NCBI RefSeq assembly: GCF_000312425.1
Contig: NZ_HE997181.1
Span: 4,654,045-4,718,044 of the forward strand
Direction of reading: 5' to 3'
Length of the DNA: 64,000 nucleotides
From: Reyranella massiliensis 521
Lineage (GTDB): Bacteria > Pseudomonadota > Alphaproteobacteria > Reyranellales > Reyranellaceae
Every line of letters begins with the position of its first letter. Position 1 is the stretch's first letter. Both the position numbers and the translations under genes were made by a program. The notes beneath the pieces were generated by a model. It had not been told where the DNA came from. It saw nothing but the letters and a program-made list of their open reading frames with translations, and searched no databases. Positions 58,500 through 64,000 of this stretch are shown piece by piece.

Positions 58500-58555
58500 A
58501 CAATGGGAAGGCCTTATGGGATTCCCTGCCGCTCGCTCCTCGGAGGAGGGTCAAT
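58500..58555 (+). promoter_or_regulatory. Possible ROSE-type RNA thermometer ahead of hsp20
   Basis: UCGCU at 58533-58537 followed closely by CCTC and the strong Shine-Dalgarno GGAGGAGGG (58542-58550), able to fold back as CTCC-(loop)-GGAG. A U(U/C)GCU element masking the ribosome site just upstream of a small heat shock gene is the hallmark of ROSE elements in alphaproteobacteria. CTTGAC (58457) and CTTGAA (58468) are possible sigma-32 -35 elements, but no convincing -10 was found. Confidence 0.5.
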
Positions 58556-59020
58556 ATGAGTCGTATGCCGATGTTCAATTCACCGCTGCTGCTGGGTTTC
58601 GACCAGCTTGAGCGTACATTGGATCGCCTGGCGAAAAATGCCGAAGGCTATCCTCCCTACAATATCGAGCGAATCGGCGAGAATGGCCTGCGCATTACCT
58701 TAGCCGTCGCCGGCTTCACAGACGACGATCTGGTAATCGAACTGGTCGAAAACCAGCTGATGGTCCGCGGCAAGCAGGCCGACGAGGGCGACCGAGTCTA
58801 TCTCCACCGCGGCATTGCCGCGCGTCAGTTTCAGCGGGCTTTCATGCTCGCCGACGGCATCGAAGTGACGGGCGCCCGTCTCGACAATGGTCTGTTGTCG
58901 ATCGACCTGGTGCGCCCCGTTTTGGAGCCGCGCATCCGCACCATTCGTATCGACGGTGGCAGCGCCAAGGTTGGCGCTCCCGACAATACGATCGACATCA
59001 CCGCGCGCCGTAGCCGTTGA
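58556..59020 (+). CDS. Hsp20 small heat shock protein (IbpA-like)
   Basis: 154 residues from ATG 58556; the frame extends to 58274 but the GGAGGAGGG site fixes this start. Alpha-crystallin domain from IERIGENGLRITLAVAGFTDDDLVIELVENQLMVRGKQ to ARLDNGLLSIDLVRP, with the conserved A-x-x-x-N-G-x-L and a C-terminal RIRTIRID tail. Class A bacterial sHsp: ATP-independent holdase. Followed after 38 bp by DUF1150, a partner seen in many alphaproteobacteria. Confidence 0.93.
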   Translation: MSRMPMFNSPLLLGFDQLERTLDRLAKNAEGYPPYNIERIGENGLRITLAVAGFTDDDLVIELVENQLMVRGKQADEGDRVYLHRGIAARQFQRAFMLADGIEVTGARLDNGLLSIDLVRPVLEPRIRTIRIDGGSAKVGAPDNTIDITARRSR

Positions 59021-59058
59021 ACGGCGGACACGCGTTGACCGCTGCCAAGGAGGTAGCC

Positions 59059-59280
59059 ATGGAAAACAACGAAGCTGCTTTCACTCCCCTCGCGGAAGAG
59101 GCTTTTCTCAGCCTCGGTTCGGAGCAGATCGCTTACGTGAAGGCGATCAACCTTCCGGACGGCGCACACGCCATCGGCATCTTCTCCGCCGACGGCAAGC
59201 CGATGGCGGCCGCGCCCTCGGTGGAAATCGCCCAGGCGCTGATCCGCCAGCACGAACTGGAACCTGCGCTGGTTCACTAA
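59059..59280 (+). CDS. DUF1150 family protein
   Basis: 73 residues from ATG 59059 with AAGGAGG. Sequence LGSEQIAYVKAINLPDGAHAIGIFSADGKPMAAAPSVEIAQALIRQHELEPALVH fits DUF1150. Small soluble protein of unknown role, nearly always next to hsp20; heat-induced co-expression is expected. Confidence 0.87.
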   Translation: MENNEAAFTPLAEEAFLSLGSEQIAYVKAINLPDGAHAIGIFSADGKPMAAAPSVEIAQALIRQHELEPALVH

Positions 59281-59303
59281 AATCGGATGAAGCGCGGGCT
59301 GCC

Positions 59304-59774
59304 TCAGGCAGCGCTCTGCGCTTGGATTGACTCGACGAGCAGTGCGTAGAGCGCGTCGGCCTTGTCGGTTGCCCTGAGCTTCTCGACGAGGCTGCGGTCG
59401 CGCAGCAACCGCGAAACGCGGGCCAATGCCTTGAGATGGTCTGCACCCGCGCCCTCGGGGGTCACGAGCAGAAAAACGATATCTACCGGACGCTCGTCAA
59501 TGGCGTCGAAATCGACAGGATGGGCCAGACGGGCAAACAAGCCGACCGGCTTGGGAACCGAAGCGAGCCGACCATGGGGAATGGCGATGCCGCCACCGAT
59601 GCCGGTCGAGCCTAGACGCTCGCGCTCTAGCAGGCGGTCGAACAATTTGCGTTCGTCGATCTTGAAGACATTGGCAGCGCGGGCGGCCAGTTCGGCCAGG
59701 AGCGCTTTCTTGCCGGATGCCTTGACGCTTGCCAGAACGGCATCCGGGCCGGACAGCAAATCGACAATTTCCAC
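59304..59774 (-). CDS. ptsN: PTS IIA-like nitrogen regulatory protein PtsN
   Basis: 156 residues. EIIA(Ntr) domain with phospho-acceptor His67 in GGIAIPHGRL, LARLAHPVDFDAIDERPVDIVFLLVTPEGAGADHLKALARVSRLLRD. Relays phosphate from EINtr/NPr to regulate nitrogen and potassium responses. It follows rpoN after only 113 bp, with no hpf between. Confidence 0.94.
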   Translation of the reverse strand: MEIVDLLSGPDAVLASVKASGKKALLAELAARAANVFKIDERKLFDRLLERERLGSTGIGGGIAIPHGRLASVPKPVGLFARLAHPVDFDAIDERPVDIVFLLVTPEGAGADHLKALARVSRLLRDRSLVEKLRATDKADALYALLVESIQAQSAA

Positions 59775-59887
59775 AACATCACCAATGGGTTAGCGGGCTC
59801 GAACTCGATTCGCCCCGCGAGGGGTGCGCCCCTATAGGCGCGTCCCCCGAGCGGGTCAAGGGAGGGTTCGCGGTACCGCCAGCCGGA

Positions 59888-61426
59888 TCAATCAGCCGGG
59901 CCGGTCAACGCTTGGGCGGCGACGGCAGCACTCGGCACTACCGAGGGTGTCGGCCGACTCATGCCCAGCCGGCCCAACCGGCGACGCTCGGACGAAGAGG
60001 GAATGCGCATCGCCTCGCGATACTTGGCGACCGTACGACGCGCGATCTCGATGCCCTCACCCTTCAGCAGATCGACGATGCGATCGTCGCTGAGAGGCTG
60101 ACGCGCATTCTCGCTGCCCACGAGATGGCGGATGCGCGAGCGTACCGCTTCGGATGAGACGACGACGCCGGGCGTGCGTGCCGGCAATGCCGACGTGAAG
60201 AAGTACTTCAGCTCAAAGATGCCGCGCGGCGTGGAGATGTACTTGTTGGAGGTGACACGGCTCACCGTGCTTTCGTGCAGTTCGGTGGCGACGGCGATGT
60301 CGCGCAGCACCAGCGGCTTCAGTGCGCTGACGCCATGACGGAAGAAGCCGTCCTGCTGACGTACGATCTCGCGCGCGACTTTGAGGATGGTCGTGGCGCG
60401 CTGCTCCAACGTCTTCACCAGCCAGTTGGCCGATTGGAAACGCTCGGCGACGAAATCGCGATCGGTCTTGGCCCGGACGCCCTTCATCAGGGTTGCGTGG
60501 TAGTTGCGATCGACCAGGACCTTGGGCAAGGCGTCGGTGTTGAGTTCGATGTGCCAGCCTTCTTCGCCGGTCTCGGGATCCTTCGCGGCGGTCAAGTAGA
60601 GATCGGGCGCTACCGGTTGGATCGGTTCGTAAACAAAGGCCTGGCCGGGACGCGGATCGAGCGTGCGCAGCTCGGCCAGCATGTCGCGCAGATCCTCGTC
60701 GTCGACGCCGCAGCGCCGCCGCAGCTGGCCGAGTTCGCCGGCCGCGACGAGGTCGAGATTGTCGAGCAGCGCCTGCATCGCAGGATCGAGACGGTTGCGC
60801 TCCGCGAGCTGGGCGCCGAGGCACTCCGCGACGGTCCGCGCAAAGAGCCCGGCCGGCTCCATCTGACGCAGCCGCGTCCAGATCGCCTCGACGACGCCAA
60901 TGTCGGTCGCGACGGCCTCGGCGACAGCCGCGGCGTCGAGGCGGCAGTAACCAGCTTCGTCGAGACCTTCGGCAAGCTTCAGGGCGATCCGCCGCTCCAC
61001 AGGGTTCTTGAACATGAGTTCGAGCTGCTCGAGCACATGGACGGCGAGTGAAGGCTGGCGCTCGGCAACGAAGTCCAGGGCATCGGGTGCGTCTTCGCGG
61101 GAACCCGTGCGGCTTGCAGTACCGTCGCCGCCGCGATCGGCATACTCGCGCGTCCAGCGCTCATCGGCATCGGCCAGCGCCGGCGCTGCGGCCGACAGCG
61201 CTTCCGCCGTGTCGCCCGCCGGCTCGGGAGCGGGCCTTTCGATTTCGGCAACCGGGCCTTCCTCGGTCGTCCCTTCGGAAAGCAGAGGGTTCTTTTCGAG
61301 CTCCTGCTGAATGAAGGCGGCCAGTTCCAGGTGCGAAAATTGCAGCAGCTTGATCGCCTGCTGCAGCTGCGGAGTCATCGCCAGGGCCTGGCGTGACGTG
61401 AGGATGAGACTCGGACCGATACGCAT
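59888..61426 (-). CDS. rpoN: RNA polymerase sigma-54 factor
   Basis: 512 residues. N-terminal Gln-rich activator region (SLILTSRQALAMTPQLQQAIKLLQFSHLELAAFIQQELEKNPLL), core-binding region, HTH LHESTVSRVTSNKYISTPRGIFELKYFF and RpoN box ARRTVAKYRE at 462-471. About 41 residues follow the RpoN box, longer than usual. Directs transcription of nitrogen and other enhancer-dependent genes. A 7-bp hairpin (61440-61457) precedes the gene. Confidence 0.95.
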   Translation of the reverse strand: MRIGPSLILTSRQALAMTPQLQQAIKLLQFSHLELAAFIQQELEKNPLLSEGTTEEGPVAEIERPAPEPAGDTAEALSAAAPALADADERWTREYADRGGDGTASRTGSREDAPDALDFVAERQPSLAVHVLEQLELMFKNPVERRIALKLAEGLDEAGYCRLDAAAVAEAVATDIGVVEAIWTRLRQMEPAGLFARTVAECLGAQLAERNRLDPAMQALLDNLDLVAAGELGQLRRRCGVDDEDLRDMLAELRTLDPRPGQAFVYEPIQPVAPDLYLTAAKDPETGEEGWHIELNTDALPKVLVDRNYHATLMKGVRAKTDRDFVAERFQSANWLVKTLEQRATTILKVAREIVRQQDGFFRHGVSALKPLVLRDIAVATELHESTVSRVTSNKYISTPRGIFELKYFFTSALPARTPGVVVSSEAVRSRIRHLVGSENARQPLSDDRIVDLLKGEGIEIARRTVAKYREAMRIPSSSERRRLGRLGMSRPTPSVVPSAAVAAQALTGPAD

Positions 61427-61439
61427 ATGACCCCCACCC

Positions 61440-61457
61440 GGAGGTCACCGGACCTCC
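61440..61457 (-). other. Leader hairpin of rpoN
   Basis: GGAGGTC / GACCTCC with an ACCG loop, in the 81-bp gap between rnd and rpoN, directly ahead of the rpoN ribosome site. No T-run. Could be a weak rnd terminator or a translational control element. Confidence 0.4.
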
Positions 61458-61507
61458 GACGGCCAGTCTAATGCAAGAATCGTGCCAAGATCAGCACGAT
61501 CTCCATT

Positions 61508-62131
61508 TCAGTGTGCGAAAATATCCGTCTCAGGCCAGCCCGCCACGTCCAGCCGCGCACGGGTGGGCAGGAATTTGAATGCCGCCTCCGCCAGCTCCCG
61601 CCGCCCCTCGCGCTCCAGGAGCACATCCAGCTTTGCCTTGAGGGCATGCAGATGCAAGACGTCCGACGCAGCATAGGCGAGCTGCTCGTCCGTTAGGGTT
61701 GCCGCCCCCCAATCGGACGTCTGCTGCTGCTTGGACAGGTCGATGCCCAGCAGTTCGCGGCAGAGGTCCTTGAGACCGAAGCGGTCGGTGAACGTCCGCA
61801 CCAGCCGCGCTGCGATCTTGGTGCAATAGACCGGCTCGCACCGCACGCCGAGTGAGTACTCCAGGACGGCGATGTCGAAACGGCCGAAATGAAAGAGCTT
61901 CAGCACCTTCGGATCGGCCAGCAGAGCCGCAAGCCGCGGCGCCTTATGAGGCACCCCTTGAGGCCCGCGCGGGATCTGGACCAGGTGGGCATTGCCGTCG
62001 CCACCCGAGAGCTGGACCAGGCAGAGCCGGTCGCGATGTGGATTGAGGCCCATCGTCTCGGTGTCGATGGCCACGACCGATCCAAACGAAACATCCGCAG
62101 GAAGGTCGCCACGGTGAAGACTGATGGCCAT
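61508..62131 (-). CDS. rnd: Ribonuclease D-like 3'-5' exonuclease
   Basis: 207 residues. DEDDy exonuclease: Asp23 and Glu25 in IDTETMGL, Asp86 in HFGRFDIAVL, Tyr153 and Asp157 in YAASDVLHLHAL. The HRDC domain of E. coli RNase D is absent, as in short alphaproteobacterial forms. Trims tRNA and small RNA 3' ends; fittingly a tRNA gene lies just upstream on the same strand. Confidence 0.92.
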   Translation of the reverse strand: MAISLHRGDLPADVSFGSVVAIDTETMGLNPHRDRLCLVQLSGGDGNAHLVQIPRGPQGVPHKAPRLAALLADPKVLKLFHFGRFDIAVLEYSLGVRCEPVYCTKIAARLVRTFTDRFGLKDLCRELLGIDLSKQQQTSDWGAATLTDEQLAYAASDVLHLHALKAKLDVLLEREGRRELAEAAFKFLPTRARLDVAGWPETDIFAH

Positions 62132-62157
62132 CTATAGGGTGTCCCGACTGCCCTGCA

Positions 62158-62242
<85 letters not shown>

Positions 62243-62343
62243 ACGGCATGCGGGCTAGTGCGGGCGCTGAGTTAGGGCGAGGCCGCGCAGATGTCAACTA
62301 CAGTGCCTTTGCGCCTTCTGTTCATTGGGCTATAGGCAGCACC

Positions 62344-63297
62344 ATGAGCATCAAGCAGGTCACGGTTTTTGGCGGCAGCGGCTTCGTTGGCCGGGCCATC
62401 GTGCGGGCACTGGCGCAGGAGGGGCTGCAGGTCCGTGTGGCCTGCCGCCGCATCGAGCTGGCGGAGCGCACCAAGACCGCAGGCGATGTCGGGCAGATCA
62501 CGGTGATGCGCGCCAACCTGCGCGTTCCGTCGTCCGTGGCCGCCGCCGTCGCCGGCAGCCAGGCCGTGGTCAATGCCGCCGGCATCCCCTTCCAGCGCGG
62601 CCGACAGCGGTATCAGACGGTCCACGTGGCCGGCGCCCGCGCGATTGCCGAGGCGTCGCGCGCCGCGGGTGCACAGCGCCTGGTGCATATTTCCGGCATT
62701 GGCGCCGAACATCGTAATTCGACGAACAAGTACGTGCTCTCCAAGATCGAAGCCGAGGATGCCATAGTTTCGGGCTTCGAAAGCGCCACGATCCTGCGGC
62801 CGAGCGTCGTGTTCGGCCCGGAAGACGTGATGTTCAACCGCCTCGCGCAGATTGCCGCCAAGGCGCCGTTCCTGCCGGTCGTCGGCGACGGCTCGGCGAA
62901 GGTGCAGCCGGTCTTCGTAGGCGACGTCGGCAGCGCCGTGGCGGCGGTCCTGGCGCGGCCCGACACGGCCAAGACCGTGTTCGAGCTGGGAGGTCCGCGC
63001 GTCTATACCTATCGCGAAGTCGCGGCGCTCACGTTGCGGGTAATTGACCGTCAGAAGCCGATCATCGGCGTGCCGGCCGGCCTGATGAAGTTCGCCGGCT
63101 TCTTTGCCGAGTTTCTGCCGGTACCGCCGCTCACCCGTGATCAGGTGAGTCTGCTCACGGTCGATAATGTCGCACGCCCGGGAGCGCCGGGACTGGCGGC
63201 ACTCGGGATCGAGCCCACGGCGGCCGAAGCCATTCTGCCGATGTACCTCGACCGCTATCGGCTCGGCGGCCGCTACAACCAGCACGCCCCCGCTTAA
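62344..63297 (+). CDS. Complex I NDUFA9-like NAD(P)-binding protein
   Basis: 317 residues. Extended SDR: TVFGGSGFVGRAIVRALAQEG (nucleotide-binding), VNAAGI, HISGIGAEHRNSTNKYVLSKIEAED with a Tyr/Lys pair, ILRPSVVFGPEDVMFNRL. This pattern is typical of the NDUFA9/39-kDa accessory subunit found in alphaproteobacterial complex I. Not close to nuo genes here. Confidence 0.88.
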   Translation: MSIKQVTVFGGSGFVGRAIVRALAQEGLQVRVACRRIELAERTKTAGDVGQITVMRANLRVPSSVAAAVAGSQAVVNAAGIPFQRGRQRYQTVHVAGARAIAEASRAAGAQRLVHISGIGAEHRNSTNKYVLSKIEAEDAIVSGFESATILRPSVVFGPEDVMFNRLAQIAAKAPFLPVVGDGSAKVQPVFVGDVGSAVAAVLARPDTAKTVFELGGPRVYTYREVAALTLRVIDRQKPIIGVPAGLMKFAGFFAEFLPVPPLTRDQVSLLTVDNVARPGAPGLAALGIEPTAAEAILPMYLDRYRLGGRYNQHAPA

Positions 63298-63445
63298 TCG
63301 CCCGCATTTCTGCGCTTTTCCGACGGAGCCGCAGGTTGGCCAGATTCTATAGTCCCATTTTGGAATTATAATCTTCTTGGTCGAATCCCGCGATGGGATA
63401 AAATTTCTTCGTCGGTGCCTCCGGATTCATAATAGGTCAGTATTA

Positions 63446-63474
63446 TTGACTATTGTCGAGTGACATGGTCTAAG
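63446..63474 (+). promoter_or_regulatory. Possible gltD promoter
   Basis: TTGACT (63446-63451), 17-bp spacer, TCTAAG (63469-63474), in an AT-rich 256-bp intergenic stretch ahead of gltD. The -10 is imperfect, so moderate confidence only. No other feature is seen in this stretch. Confidence 0.4.
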
Positions 63475-63553
63475 CAGATCGGCAGTGCAGCAAAGGCGCG
63501 ATCGGCACGCCTCTTTTGTAATAAAATTTCACAATCTGTTCGCGGAGGCCGGG

Positions 63554-64000
63554 ATGGCCGAAAGGATGCTGAAGTTCGTCGGAACGCCGCAAGCCATGCC
63601 CGACAAGCGGCCGGCTGCCGAGCGTCGTCGCGACTTCGATGAGATCTACGAGCGCTATGCCCGTGACAAGGCCGCCGAACAGGCCGCGCGCTGCTCGCAA
63701 TGCGGCGTGCCCTTCTGTCAGGTCCACTGCCCACTGCACAACAACATCCCCGACTGGCTGAAGCTCACTGCCGAAGGCCGGCTCGACGAAGCCTACGAAC
63801 TCTCCTCGGCGACCAACAACTTCCCGGAGATCTGCGGCCGCATCTGCCCGCAGGACCGCCTCTGCGAAGGCAATTGCGTCATCGAGAAGGGCTTCGAGTC
63901 CGTCACCATCGGCTCGGTCGAGAAGTACATCACCGACACGGCCTGGGATCGCGGCTGGGTGAAGCCGATCCAGCCGCGGCGCGAGCGGCTGGAGAGCATC
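63554..64000 (+). CDS. gltD: Glutamate synthase small subunit (partial, cut by window end)
   Basis: First 149 residues only; frame still open at the window edge. GGAGG precedes ATG 63554. The visible part holds the GltD N-terminal iron-sulfur region: CSQCGVPFCQVHCPLHNNIPDWL and CGRICPQDRLCEGNCV. The subunit oxidises NADPH and passes electrons to GltB for glutamate formation from glutamine and 2-oxoglutarate. gltB is not visible within the window upstream. Confidence 0.9.
   Translation, partial: MAERMLKFVGTPQAMPDKRPAAERRRDFDEIYERYARDKAAEQAARCSQCGVPFCQVHCPLHNNIPDWLKLTAEGRLDEAYELSSATNNFPEICGRICPQDRLCEGNCVIEKGFESVTIGSVEKYITDTAWDRGWVKPIQPRRERLESI

Overview
The window is a gene-dense, GC-rich chromosomal segment (high GC judged by eye, not computed) from an alphaproteobacterium. 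Supporting evidence: the rnd / rpoN / ptsN / DUF1150 / small-heat-shock order, an sdhCDAB operon, polyhydroxybutyrate (PHB) genes with a PhaR regulator, a complex I NDUFA9-like protein, and ybbN / Lon-like / Trm112 / DUF971 in a row. A Rhodospirillales- or Reyranella-like lineage would fit, but this is only a guess from gene content. I see no insertion sequence, prophage, CRISPR array or rRNA. There is one tRNA (Leu, anticodon CAG). No gap between genes exceeds 300 bases.

Layout. 0-10 kb: a CPA2 antiporter with a Usp-like tail, then a long minus-strand run (patatin-like lipoprotein, SnoaL-like protein, P1 peptidase, RlmI-like methyltransferase, gamma-glutamyltransferase, Tam-like methyltransferase, CMD-family protein, phaB). 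10-21 kb: MFS exporter, lipoprotein, phaA, acyltransferase and Tat-exported flavoprotein pair, then a PHB block with a small PhaE-like protein, PhaC and a membrane LytTR regulator apparently translationally coupled, divergent from phaR-DUF1289-coaA. 21-28 kb: crotonase, serine hydrolase, an orphan amino-acid-binding protein, and an unusual operon of an MddA-like thiol methyltransferase, a TetR regulator and an alpha/beta-hydrolase fused to a glycosyltransferase, driven by a promoter carrying two identical palindromic operators. 28-37 kb: sdhCDAB, a mesaconyl-CoA hydratase/HpcH lyase pair, pdxY, a LysE-family exporter, a thiolase and an SDR dehydrogenase. 37-46 kb: RutE-like reductase, a radical SAM protein with two glycosyltransferases of the rSAM-associated type, a TPR-glycosyltransferase, asd and tandem family III CoA-transferases. 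46-56 kb: ybbN, Lon-like, Trm112, DUF971, a flavin monooxygenase, murJ, an accessory block (deacylase, MFS, peptide-binding protein) and trpS. 56-64 kb: heparinase-like protein, hsp20 with a possible RNA thermometer, DUF1150, ptsN, rpoN, rnd, tRNA-Leu, an NDUFA9-like protein and the start of gltD.

How they work together: phaA (thiolase), phaB (reductase) and phaC/phaE (polymerase) make a complete acetyl-CoA to PHB route, spread over separate transcription units, with phaR as likely regulator. The mesaconyl-CoA hydratase and malyl-CoA-lyase-like pair suggests (but does not prove) an ethylmalonyl-CoA or related route. The most novel-looking element is the MddA/TetR/hydrolase-glycosyltransferase operon at 24.0-27.6 kb.
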